Of a stretch of DNA of 64,000 nt, positions 25,793 through 36,902 are shown piece by piece. Numbering within the stretch: position 1 is the first letter of the stretch; each line of letters opens with the position of its first letter. Both the position numbers and the translations under genes were made by a program. The notes under the pieces were generated by a model. The model worked only from the letters and a program-made list of their open reading frames with translations. It was not told the origin of the DNA and made no database searches. The stretch is taken from NCBI GenBank assembly GCA_963965975.1, contig OZ014416.1, positions 3,224,001 through 3,288,000 of the forward strand, given 5' to 3'. The stretch is from Xestospongia bergquistia (taxonomy: Eukaryota; Porifera; Demospongiae; Haplosclerida; Petrosiidae).

Positions 25793-25803
25793 CCTCGTCG
25801 CCA
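25789..25803 (-). other. Gypsy primer-binding site, tRNA-Ser(GCU) type
   Basis: Read on the minus strand this is TGGCGACGAGGATGG, one base after the 5' LTR. It is complementary to the 3' end of metazoan tRNA-Ser(GCU), whose acceptor stem ends CCTCGTCG plus CCA. The Gag ATG lies within it. The tRNA assignment is from memory of the tRNA sequence. Confidence 0.7.
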
Positions 25804-25804
25804 C

Positions 25805-25971
25805 TGTAATGTCTGTGCTTACTATTGCCAAAGATTTATTTTAATAACAACACAAAGACACAGACACAAAACAATCTCTAGATAAGCATGAGGAACCAAC
25901 ACAACTGAGCATGCTCTAACCATAATAATATTCATACATAATTATTAATAACACAACTAAGATCCACTACA
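25805..25971 (-). repeat. Gypsy 5' LTR (right on the plus strand)
   Basis: This 167-bp repeat pairs with 21600-21766. The primer-binding site follows it after one base in the element's orientation. The flanking CACTA at 25972-25976 completes the target duplication. Confidence 0.92.
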
Positions 25972-26390
25972 CACTAAATTATCATATACGATGCAAGGAA
26001 TGTAATGTTTATAATATAAACATTTATACTCGTGTATATACACTTTATGTACACGAGTATACATATACATGTCCTGACTCTCCTCAATGTAACAATGTGT
26101 AAAGAAATTCACCTTGTTATTAAGTATATCAACTCTCTCCTGAATCATATTCCACTAGAACCATCAAATGTCCCTATGAAGTCACTCAATGTTGGGAATG
26201 AGGAAATATTCCATGAAGTAAAAGTCTTAGGGGAATACACTACAACAGCTTCCATGTATGAAAGAAGACATACAGAGAGATATGGATCATCTATATGTCT
26301 TGTTAGATCAATGTACAGCTGTAGATATCCTGCAACAAATAAGAAAGAATATAAAAGCAGAATTAAATCTTGAATCAATTTATTGATAAT

Positions 26391-28176
26391 ATATGATAAA
26401 TTTAATTTTGATATTTAGTATTGATTTATCAATTTATTGATAAAATCTTTGACAACACTATTAATGATGTGAAGCATTATTTCACTGATCATGGCTAGCA
26501 TGAACTACTACAGATATATCAAACTATGCAAAGAAAAGAATTATTTTACTTTTTTTGATATAGTAAATGAAAAAAAAGTGAATGGACTATTAATTATGCA
26601 ACAATGTTTCTGTAACAATGAATATGACACAATGAGACTTATGTGAAGAGTAAGTTTATAAAGTCAACGAATATATAAATTACACATGTTTTGTCTTTCA
26701 TTGATGTAACTTACAATTACAATTTCACTTACATTCAATGGAACCTGTGTTAATATCAAACATTCTCCCACTTCTGAATGGTATCATTGGTATGTGATAC
26801 ATGCTTAACATCTACAAATACAAAACAAAACGCATAAGTATAACACAATCCATACACAATCTTCATTAACAGACTATCTTAACTTGAACATTAACGTTCA
26901 GAATCATTTAGTCATTTACCGTGTATTACCTTATATTATAATAATAAAATAACATGAGGAGGTGAGGACTTAGTGCTCACGTGATCCACCAAACTAATCA
27001 AATAAATATTATGAATATTAAGTGATCTGAGTGTTCTCCTGTGACTAGTGCCAGTAACGGTGACAGTGAAATGACAGTTGTGAAGGGTGCTTCTTGGTGT
27101 AACTTTTATTATGATGATGAGATCACTATGTGTCATAGGGGTTAATAATAGTAGTGTGAATGTATGGCTTAGTTTTTGGTGCTTTTTGGTGTAACTAGCA
27201 TGTCATGATGATATTATCATCGTCAAGTTACACCAAGAACTACCTTTTCTGTTCCTTTACTAATTTGCGTATTTTCTAGGCTCAGCATAACTTCAGTAAC
27301 ATTTACTATATCAATAGTCACACAACAACAACTAACATCATCTGGATGTTTGTGTCTACCTATTGCTACATCTGCTAGCAAAGACGGCTGTTGAAGTAAG
27401 TGAACTTTGCCATAACATCTAAAGGAAACGTTTCTACAAAAATTCCTACATTGAATTGAATTATATTGTATATCCATAGTAGTAAACTCTTTCACTTTGC
27501 ATGTACTTTTTTGAAAGGTATTTCCGACTTTTCAAGCTTTGTATTCTGTTGACAGCCCTTTTTCTGGAAGAACTTTCAATTACTGAACTTTTGTGTTACT
27601 ATGTGAAGTACTGTAGTTGTAAAAACTGTAGTTGCAAAGTTAAAGCAGTTCAAAATGCATTACAAGTTACAGACAGACACATAAAACAAGTTTTGTGTAA
27701 TCAGTCCCTTAAAATATTTCATTTAAGTGAGGAGCTGGCTAGACTATAACTATAGTAACCCTTATGCATGCAGAGGTTTAATTAGTCACAATTTATACAA
27801 TAAATACAAGATGTTAAATGTAATTAATGAATGCAACTTTGGAAAAATAATGGAACGGTCATTTAATAAACTCTTAAAAATAGTTTAGCCAAAGAAAGAG
27901 TCTGTGAATGAAAAGTAAACAAAGTTGAATGAATTAAAGTAGTACCATTGAATGGTATGCTTTAATACATAACTGACACACTAAACACTTAGTTTATCAA
28001 AAAATATATGTAATTGTGAGCCATACATGTATTTTTTATTACAAAAAGGACCCCAAAAGGCTTATTTACATGTCTACTGAAATATCAAATCTTGGCTTAG
28101 TCATTTATATGTATCCCATGTGCACTATGTGTATATCTGTTCGTTAATACATCTACATTATGTTTCATTGTATGTT
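26391..28176. other. Transposon flank and receptor A 3' side, no firm gene
   Basis: This holds AT-rich sequence and two open frames without recognisable homology: minus 27223-27495 (90 codons, several Cys) and plus 27501-27749 (82 codons, with a CSCKNCSCK cluster). An imperfect inverted repeat containing ttggtgtaac lies at about 27089-27118 and 27205-27240, so part of this may be another small mobile element. Confidence 0.4.
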
Positions 28177-30868
28177 CTATTGAAAACATTGTGATGATTG
28201 TAGTAAATTTGAAGATAGCGATGGTAATGATAAAGAATAATGTCTCAGTGGAACAAGTGAATTTGTTCCAACATCAGTGCTTTCTAGACTGAAGTCTTGT
28301 TTGCATTGATTTGGTTTTACTGTTGCTATTAAATGATGTCTAACTGGATGTGGTATTGATGTTTCTGGGATATTACATAAGCTGTGCGCATGAAATAGTC
28401 CACAGCCCAAGTAACAATTTCTAGCAGCTTTTGTGCCAGAGATGTTGTAGTGTTTGTTCTCTTCAGCATTTATACTAGTTTCCTCAAAGTTAATGTATGA
28501 CGACTCGTCAACTGTTTGATCTATACTGAAATATTCACTATGATGATTGTTATTATTAGTACCATTATATGCCATTTCTTGCATAGTAGCTCTATGTACT
28601 GGTGATATCAAATCTGCTTGTAAATAACTTTGTACATTCCCTGTACACACACCTTCTGGGCTGTTTGTGATGTTATCACAAGATACTCCCACCAGATCAG
28701 AGTAATAGAATGGTGAATATAGAGTTATCATGGATGGTGAATTTTCAAATGCTTTTACCTTCACCTGTGAACGAATTGAGGTTAACTTAAAGGTACTGTT
28801 AAGCTCTAAAATATGCATACCATACTCTACAATGTACTATGTAATGTAACTCATACTAGATGCTCACATTACATATTTATAAACCACATGAATGTACAAC
28901 TACTTGACTATGTCATACGTTACAACATTTTTTACTAATGTTGCTATGGTTACCTCATTAGTAAAGTCGGAAACTATTGAAGGACGAGCAAAATAACTTG
29001 ATATGTAGTATTCTTCTTTATTGGCCCTATATAGATTAAGGTACATACTCATGAGCATAATATATGTCTGTCTATGTATTTATCATGTCATTCATGTATC
29101 TACCCATTCATGCGTTCATTCATAATACCTTTTCATTCTTTTAGATACAAATGCGTACACTGTAACTGCTCCAAAACATGTAGCAATGGTGAATATAAAG
29201 GCCACAAGAATGCCAACAATCAAATAAATATTGACATTGGCAATATTTGGACTAGAGATTCCTGTAGACAACAAGACAGATACATCAATGATTTGTTGTG
29301 GTTTAAAAAGGCTTTGTTGACTGTATGTGACCAGTACAATAATACATACATACATACAAAGATACACACACACACACACACTATACCATAGATGATTATG
29401 TTAAAACGTTTTTAGTTGGAGCTAACAATAATTGTACTCTCTTTGTAAGAAGTTATGCTTAATTAAAACTAATAATTTTATGTTGACACAATAATTTCTT
29501 TTGCTTTGATGTGGTCAACAACAAATCCTTAGGTAACAAGTTACAACTTGGTAGTAGAGCATACCACTTGTTATAAATATAATTGTGATGAGTGTATAGT
29601 ATTCTATACTAGCCCTGTACTTTATGGTTTATGGACAGCATAATAACTCTGGAGCACTATTAAGCATACGAACATGTATGTGTGGATTTCTGAACAAATA
29701 GTATGGCTTTTATTATAATGTTTAATACCACATGAAAATGTGAATTACTAAAGATTGTCATTAAGTTCTAGGTTTACCGTTACTATTAGCAACTTCACTG
29801 AACGTAATCATTGATGCCTGTTCTTTTAGACTTGAAGATGATGATAACTCTACATAATGAATAGAAACAACAAAATAACATTTATTGGTAGTTACATTAT
29901 TTATAATGATGATATTGATATTATTTATTAAATTGAAACAAAATGAATAAGTTAGATAGCTACTATATATAAAACATTAAGTACCTTTCATAAATATTGT
30001 ATTTACAGTTGTTGTTAAAGAAAATTCAGTCTGTCTCTTCAATGAGGTAGCATTTAGTGAGTAAGAGTTCTCAGTTTTGATATTTACATTGGAGGAGGGT
30101 CTGGTATATGTAGTTGATGGTGTTGGCACTATTAAGAAGGAAGAACAGCAGTGTGAAAATGCTGTTTAAAATTTGTCATACTGACATGTTAAAAACATTG
30201 TGCATAACCATAAAATAGTTTACTAAAAAACACTTGTATCAACTGTAATTTATTTTGGAGTTAAGAATGACAATCAAAGTTACCATTTCCGTCACATCTG
30301 ATGTCATTTGTGGTCAGATAATAATAATAGCTACTCCATTCGTTTTCAATACATCCACGTATAAGGCAAAAGGAGCCTTTAGGTATAGTTATGTTGTACA
30401 TTTCATTGTGCAGTAAATTCAAATGGTTTATAGCAAGAATACAGGTATCAGTCTAAGGAAAGAAGTAAACCATTTGTGCGATTGATTGAAACTATAGATA
30501 TATTTACCACTATAATTTACTGTTGAGTGCTGACCTCATTTTGTGTAGTGCACACATACTCCACTTGGAGAAGGGAATTCACATCTGTATTTAGTTGGGT
30601 CACCTTTACTGTGGCATAAGACATACCACAATTAACTATCAATCTTGCATCCTCAGTTGTTTTGGCTTCATAAATAAGACACAAAGAAAAAAATTGGAAT
30701 CGATTATTATTGTTGTTGCCTAATTATCCGGTTCACTAATTGCTTACTTGCTTTTTTCATACATGGTACTTCAGTGTTGTAACAATTGTGAGTTCGCACA
30801 GGTTGGAAGTGAATCAGTAGCAAGAAGATGCAGCTAACAACTTGAATATTTTGTACAGCAGTTGTCAT
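28177..30868 (-). CDS. Receptor A: predicted type I single-pass membrane protein, 8 exons
   Basis: I do not recognise a named family. Exons: 30748-30868, 30535-30665, 30284-30452, 29985-30128, 29778-29849, 29129-29261, 28954-29026 and 28177-28764. All phases agree, giving 476 aa. Exon 1 encodes a signal peptide (VVSCIFLLLIHF core) and two Cys. Exons 2 and 3 form a compact ectodomain with conserved Cys (LIVNCGM, VEYVC, TCILA, GSFCLIRGCI, NDIRCD). Exons 4 and 5 form a Ser/Thr/Asn-rich, probably glycosylated stalk. Exon 6 carries the membrane helix (IYLIVGILVAFIFTIATC) and a basic stop-transfer sequence. Exon 7 is a short Tyr-containing linker. Exon 8 is a 195-residue cytoplasmic tail with TLYSPFYYSD and QTVDESSYINFEE. 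Compared with receptor B it has one stalk repeat exon instead of four, and its tail lacks about 90 C-terminal residues. A surface receptor or adhesion role is inferred from layout only. Confidence 0.72.
29342..29382. repeat. ATAC/CA microsatellite
   Basis: A run of catacatacatac passes into a CA dinucleotide repeat in the intron of receptor A, just upstream of the membrane exon in the gene's orientation. Confidence 0.8.
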
Positions 30869-31110
30869 ACTGCAACAGTCCACGTTATCCAAGAGGAATA
30901 GGTGAAAGAAGGAACTTCGCTTCGTCGAGCCTAGCTATCTCACAGAAACCACACAAAGTATACGATGATGAATTTCTTTTGGAATTTGTGGGCGTGCGTC
31001 ATGGGAAATTAACTAAACGATACTGTTATCTCAAGGTTTATAGGACTTGGTTTGAGCACTTCTCTTCTCGAAGAGACAAAGAATAACAAGTCAGAGTAAC
31101 AATTATTATC
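30869..31110. promoter_or_regulatory. Receptor A 5' flank and possible METTL14 exon 1 relic
   Basis: This region contains the receptor A promoter. A plus-strand open frame runs to 31086 without known motifs. Near 31056-31100 the sequence resembles METTL14 exon 1 (a cttctcttctcgaagagacaaag-like core against cctcctcttcaagaaataaag). That would echo receptor B, which also lies head to head with a METTL14 copy. The match is short and uncertain. Confidence 0.35.
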
Positions 31111-31744
31111 TACTAAGTGGTTTCAAGTTAGTGCTGGCAGTGATTTAAGTACATCTTATACGTAAGACCTGCACATGTAAATAAGTGTACTTATAAAATA
31201 TATCATACTAGATGTTTGGGAGATGGAATGATAGGAATACCAAACAAAGCAGGTATGTGCTTGCACATTTTTTCAACCCTGGGCCTATACAAATTCAGTT
31301 GATGTTTTGTATGGATCATGACACACTGGTGTCCTCCCACCAGAACAATCCCATGCATGCAAATTTACTATTACATTAATGCTATCAGATGTTATAGTAT
31401 TGTAATGAGACTTAATAAAGGTGCACACCTAAACAATATTACATTTCAGCTTCGAAATACATTCATATAATTATATGCCTTAAGATTTTAACTTGATATC
31501 CAGACTGAGTAATAATTTATAGAAAATAACTTACAGTAACGTCTTTTCAAAACCTTTAAACAGTCCTTCTGGAGAAGGACTGTCCCTGCAAAGTAAATTA
31601 GTTTCAAGAAATAACTCTACTAGTTAATATTTAGAACGTTGATACTGATGTTCCATAAGTATAATAGATCGATTGCTGATCAAAGAGAAGCTACTGAGAG
31701 TTGGTAGATCATGTGCCTCACTGTGCCTCTCTCACTAGTCAATT

Positions 31745-31905
31745 TGTTCAGCAGTATCTCTAGACTAAAATCTTGTTATGTTTATCAGTTGATATTAGTC
31801 GAATGATGTTAAAATAAATGGAATTGATGCTGACAATATTGTTATATTATCTAAATTTTGTATATGATATAGTCCTATACTAATATTTTCTAAGGCTTGG
31901 TGCTA
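31745..31905 (-). pseudogene. Relic of a receptor A/B cytoplasmic tail exon
   Basis: The stretch closely resembles 37280-37430 of the receptor B tail exon, including shared blocks such as gatattgttatattatctaa and agtcctatactaatattttc. Substitutions and indels break the frame. It is evidence for a third tail-exon copy between A and B, left over from duplication. Confidence 0.6.
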
Positions 31906-32399
31906 CATAGCCACTATACCATGGTATGTTAATGGCGGGAAGTACACAGGATTGTTATGACAAGCTAACATCTTAGAGTACTCTTGTCATTTACTGGTTT
32001 AGTTCCCTAGAAATTGTGATTACTTATAATTGTGTTTTATATATAATATTATAGAACAGTATGTATCTCTCTTTTAGTGCCTTTGTCTTGAGTATGTGCA
32101 AACTGATCCTTTAACATTGTGAAATAATAAATCTACCATATATTACAGATTCACTCATTGTAAGAATCCATAGTGTAAAAGCCATACTGTTTGATATTAA
32201 TGAGATTTTTATGTATCATGTATGCTCATAATGAGTCTCACAAAGTAGTGTTTAGCTACTCTGGAAAGAAGAAGCAAATATTCAAATAATTCTTTATTGT
32301 ACATTACGTATGTGTAGCTTGCGTGTGTTCTTTAAATAAATATGACTACAATCTAACTACATGTTACAATATGTAATATATGTCTTTCATTCTATATAG

Positions 32400-32800
32400 G
32401 ACCTCAAGAAGTTTTGAAATATGTACCAAACTAAGGAATTCATATGTATCAAAGTAAAGACATAAATAACTACCATACTAAATGCTACAAAGAGACCGAT
32501 GTTATCATAGTACCTCCAGGAAATATGTTACACATGATATACTAAGCATACCTTGGGTATAATCACATACTATACAGAGCATGTATGTATGTATAGCAAG
32601 ATGAATACTCTTAATTATAGATCAAGAAGTTTAACCTGTCAACTGTATTAGGCTAGTGTCATTTTCTTGTTTAGTATAGTACTATATTAGTAACTCCATC
32701 CCACTATATTACTGATGTTTACTTCTTACTGTATCATTTTAGTAGAGGGCAATTATACTAAGCAATGGTACATGTATTTCTTTTAAAATGATTTTTGTCG
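32400..32800 (+). pseudogene. METTL14 exon 6 relic with flanking intron
   Basis: Bases 32400-32453 correspond to METTL14 exon 6 (14256-14311), preceded by an AG acceptor and followed by a GTAAAG donor, but the frame is lost. The following intron sequence resembles that after the exon 6 copy at 50605-50660 (shared acttaattatagaccaag-like and tagagggcattgtag-like blocks). This fragment and the large pseudogene therefore share a common duplicated ancestor. No other METTL14 exon was confidently found nearby. Confidence 0.6.
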
Positions 32801-33133
32801 AACTGTGATGAGTGTATTACAAATACGGTGTCAAAGAAGCCTGAGCACTCTAGATTTATTACATCACAGCACACTATATGTGCATACTATACTTTATAGT
32901 ATAATGCATGGTGTATCAAAGGTGCCAACAATAAATATAACTATAAATTACAGTAGTGTTTTTTTGTCAATATATAGTACATTCTGGGTGTGATCTTGAT
33001 GTTCAAACAGAATGAAGTGAAGCCAAGTTCTGTATAAGAATTATAAATATCTTGATGGTACCCTTGTCAATATATCCTGTATAGGATTTGAAATGGTGCA
33101 TAAGTATTTATAATTATACATAAAGCACCACAC

Positions 33134-33188
33134 TATAGCCCAACCCACATCTACTTTATGGGTGTGGCTAGATGTGGGTTGGGCTATA
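33134..33188. repeat. Perfect 20-bp inverted repeat
   Basis: The arm tatagcccaacccacatcta (33134-33153) and its exact reverse complement (33169-33188) flank a 15-base loop. RNA from either strand would form a strong hairpin. No gene is associated with it, and it may be a collapsed mobile element. Confidence 0.85.
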
Positions 33189-34057
33189 AAGTGATTATTG
33201 ATAATTGCATAAAGTGGTCTTGGCCTTGTGACCTTTAGCAGCCTAGAGGCTTAAGCATTGTGGCCTGGTGTTCATGTACACATTGCTGTTTTTGTTTGCA
33301 GATTGCTGTCATGTCTGTGGCAAATGTGCAAAGATCTTGTTGAATCATGGAGTTGTTAGAAAAAGTAAGTAAAGAGTCCTCATCACCTTCGTAGTATTTG
33401 TTTGTCTGTAGAATGCATGTGAAGCAAGTAGTGAGACTATGATGTTACTTTTAAGTTATAGGGATAGCATGGATGAAGCAAGCAATAAAGTATAAGCAGT
33501 TACTCACTCTAGCCTATGTATAATATGAGAATTTGCCATTAATATTAAGTCATGTTGAAGGTAGGACTATATATTAATATAAGACAAGTCCTCACATATG
33601 TTTTACTTATTATTCCAACCTCTTTTGTCTAGTAGGTTGCTTTTGGTAGTAGCTCTTTTCACCTTGTCTGGGATTTGTTGTTTCTATCATCTAGCATTTT
33701 AAAATTATCATGTAATAACTTCAAATGGTAGTCACACTTCTTGTAGGTATAATTCATACTTTTGGTTGACAAAAGAACTAAATATAACATTGGAGTTGTA
33801 TAAATATGTAACTATTACAGAAGAAAGAAGGTACTGTATTGTTTGTCTACAGCAGTCATAGAATACAACAAAACCATACCATAGGATACAATTGATGACA
33901 ACAGTCTACTAGACATCAGTCCCCACTGCAATAGAAGTGATGTTTTGTCCCCAACTTAACTGTGAGCAATTATGAGAGTGACAGTTGCTAGCCCATCATT
34001 ATTTTTTCGGATGAAAACCTCTAAACTTACAATATCTTTTGTATTGTTATGTCCTTA

Positions 34058-34380
34058 GACAACTGGAATTCATCCAATGTATTTGAAGATCACTCCCCTG
34101 AACTTTGTGATGCAATTGAGTCTAATCTCTCTCACTTTGTTAAGAAACTCGTTGATGCTAAATTGATGTCACCTGATGTTAAGAAGAATCTTCAAAGTTA
34201 TGAGTGGTGATGCCTATGAGAAAGCTGACAACTTGGTTAATGTACAACTAAAGAAACAAGTTGATGAAAAAGGAATTGAATCTTCGAGGAAAAATTTGTA
34301 CTGTCCTTTTAAAACATACTGATAGGACTTGGAAGGATATTGGCCAAAAAACGATGAGTCAGCTAGAAAGTGTAAGTTGA
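34058..34380 (+). pseudogene. Helical death-fold-like domain fragment, frameshifted
   Basis: After an AG acceptor near 34058 the frame encodes an acidic, helical sequence containing ELCDAIESNLSHFVKKLVD and AKLMSPDVKKNLQS. It shifts frame near a TGA, continues with DAYEKADNLVNVQLKKQVDE, and shifts again before DRTWKDIGQKTMSQLES. The spacing of helices and the phrase about a later-stage Asp-Val turn resemble CARD/death-like modules I associate with large sponge NLR-type gene families, but I cannot confirm the family. Two frameshifts make it a relic. A possible upstream Cys-rich exon ends near 33365. Confidence 0.35.
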
Positions 34381-36902
34381 GAGGTTACCATACAGAAACA
34401 GTATTGAATAGAAGAATCACTTTACAGAATATAATTATTCATATATTGGATTAGTAATGCACGTGTAAAAAGCATAGTATAAGTAATACTTCATGTGTTT
34501 CATTGCTTAATCACTATCCTCTATTCAATTGCAGGTTGGGAGACAAAATACTTAGTACGCTTTCAATTTATCTTACTTTAATAACTGCTTTGTTGATTTT
34601 TGTATAGCTAGTTTAATAAATATACAAAACTTGGAGTGCTTATAAATCCCTTTTATTTTTGTCATTTCCTTATATTATTTGGTTGCTAATATGGATTATT
34701 ATACTATAATGTAGTCACTAACATGGCAAATAGAAAGTAATGGTCTCTGTAGAATCTTTAATATACAAAAATTAACAGTGATATTGAATAGATTGTTTAC
34801 TGCTATCTCACCATTTGATAGGGTGTAAGTGTATAGTGCACTGTAGATGCCTTTCCTGTCAGAACTGTTAAATGATGGTATTAGGTTTATAGGGTTTTCT
34901 GTCATGGGCTTTAAGTCATTACTATCAGTTTAGACACCCTCTATACAAAGTTAAAAGAAAAGAACGAGCCTTGTCTTTTATCAGACAAACCTACTGTCTT
35001 GGAGTTCTTGACTGTTCTTGGAGTCAACGGTCTTATTCTACATCTAATTGATTAGTTAATTATTGATCAAAAGGCTTTAAGGGACACCTCTGGATTCATG
35101 TATAAGTAATATTATTCTTAGAGAGATAAGGTTTGTTTGTGTCATTAGTCTTAAATAACATGTCCTTAGTGAAAAGATAAGGTTGTGATGTCACATTTGT
35201 TATTGAGTGATTGAATTTCAATAAGTGATTGTAAAATGTAAGTGTATGTCTATTTGCATTGATAGTCACTATATTCTCTTCACTGACAACAACAAAGAGG
35301 AATTAACATCCTCTGTATCTGTGAGAGAACATCTTAGCTCAACCAATGAAGTTTACGTTGGATAAAGTCCACTTGTAAAATGTTGTGATAAGCCCGTTCT
35401 TGTATGATCTAACATACACAACTGTGAACTGCAGACTGTGAAGTATCATTTACAAAGGCAATAGATTATATGTAGGCTGGTATTTACATCAACCTGCATA
35501 CACATTTTTCTGACAACCCCAAAATTATTGCCCCTATTTCCTCTCTTTATAACATCACTATTACAAGTTGATGTTCTAAGTGGAAGATGTGTAACTATTT
35601 GAACTCAATTAAACAAGTTTCTGTAATGTGTTTTACTCTTCAACCAGTAGATTTATCTCTTCAATATCCTTCTCCCTTTGTAAACAGTTGACTGCACCAG
35701 ACTAACAGGTTCCATCTTGCTCAATCTTCTATGCACTAATGTATTGGATGAGCTGACTTGGAAGTCTGTTGATTGTTTGCAGTGTCACTACATAGCTAGT
35801 TCTTCCACCTGGCAGAAAGGAGGGGTTGGCCATGTGAGACCATGCAATCAAATTTACTATATTCACTCAGTGTTATTGAATTAACTTCTTAAAATGTTAT
35901 AGTAACTCAGCTTATAAAATTAGGGTGCATAGCTTAAAGTTTGAAGTATAAGCATGCATCTTAAGATTTTATGTTTCAAATCCACACCGAGTCAGAAAAT
36001 ACTCGCTGTGATTTTTAATAATATTTTCTGGCAATAATTTTACTAATTATTAATATTCAATATGTTAATAAAAATATTCCATAACTTTAACAATTGCTTT
36101 ATTGAATTCATTTCATTCTATTTCACTTTCTGTCCTAATAGAACATTAGAAATGGAATATGACAGTGACTTCAGATAAATATCTATAAAAAAGAACTACA
36201 AAGTAACAAAAACAATTCAAATAGGGCTATATGAATTTTGCTATCTTATAAATCATTCATGAGTTATTGTCAACACATACAATGAAGAATGTTGCTGTAT
36301 TAAGAGTTATTAAAAATTCATCAGTAGTTTAGAGAAAAGGCCCCTATTATTAAGTTAGAAAACATACTTTAACTTTTGAAGATCATGTAATGTTGTAAGA
36401 TTGAGATTCATTAGCTAAAGCTATACTATGAAGAGAAGTGGTACTGAGAGTTGGTTGCTTCACTGTATCTCTTCCTTCACACCTACCTATTCTATGTCAC
36501 TGGAGTATGCTTTCATTAGTTGAAGGTGTGACATTACTTGTGTTTAATATACCAATCAATGAGATAGTGTATTACTTAATACCTAACCTTCCACAATCTT
36601 TTATATGGTTATATATAACCATATAGAAGATTGTGATATATTATGTATGTGAAGCTGAAGAAAATATGTATATGTGTATTGTATTCTATTGCAACTACAA
36701 GGGGATTTATTAATGTTTTCTCTGTATTCTTTATAACAGCACTACAATGCACTGTAAGTTACTATGGGATGCTAGTTCATTAAAGGTGAATACTTATAAG
36801 AAAGATTTGCATGTGTTTATGGATTTATCAATTCTAGATAGGTAAACACATATCTGTATAAAAGATAAGAAATACATACCTCAAATACCATTGTCATGAT
36901 GG

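Larger units (their letters stand above)
21600..25971 (-). mobile_element. Ty3/gypsy LTR retrotransposon, near full length, decayed
   Basis: The element spans 4,372 bp and reads on the minus strand. Its two 167-bp LTRs begin TG and end CA and differ at about 11 positions (about 6.6%), so the insertion is not recent. The 5-bp target duplication CACTA is perfect (21595-21599 and 25972-25976). In transcription order it encodes Gag, an aspartic protease, reverse transcriptase with RNase H, and integrase. At least one stop and several frameshifts separate these, so the copy is inactive. It sits inside the MULE transposase pseudogene, giving the order of events: MULE first, gypsy later. Confidence 0.93.
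20640..26390 (+). pseudogene. MULE-type (SWIM zinc finger) transposase, frameshifted and split by a gypsy element
   Basis: The left part (20778-21594) has core features of Mutator-like transposases with a C-terminal SWIM finger: GYPVSWCLSNKED, then KWFMSDDFDGFY with a likely catalytic Asp, then LCLWHVDCAWR, followed by helices resembling the family (INTNM, then KISWCVGKCVH near 21390). At least two frameshifts and internal stops break it. The right part resumes after the gypsy element: about 25977-26140 encodes RCKECNVYNINIY, then YTCPD and TMCKEIHLV. This fits the SWIM pattern CxC...CxH, except that the final His region is altered and a small palindromic insertion lies inside. A helical C-terminal segment follows to about 26388 in another frame. 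The first catalytic Asp region is degraded. An intact protein would cut and paste its own transposon; this copy cannot. Confidence 0.7.
31111..36902. other. Decayed duplicated segment between receptors A and B
   Basis: No intact gene is visible in this 5.8 kb. It holds a receptor-tail relic (31745-31905), a METTL14 exon 6 copy with flanking intron (32400-32800), a 20-bp perfect hairpin (33134-33188) and a death-fold-like relic (34058-34380). Two stretches near 31410-31760 and 35920-36530 resemble each other (shared taagattttaacttgatatc-type and gctactgagagttggt-type blocks), which suggests a further internal duplication. Confidence 0.5.

Noticed and set aside
26145-26378. Minus-strand 77-codon hydrophobic frame
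   Set aside because: It is the antisense of the MULE transposase C-terminal region, which explains the sequence better.
30862-31086. Plus-strand 74-codon open frame opposite the start of receptor A
   Set aside because: It overlaps the receptor A signal-peptide exon region, has no recognisable motif, and is better explained as 5' flank of a decayed METTL14-like copy.
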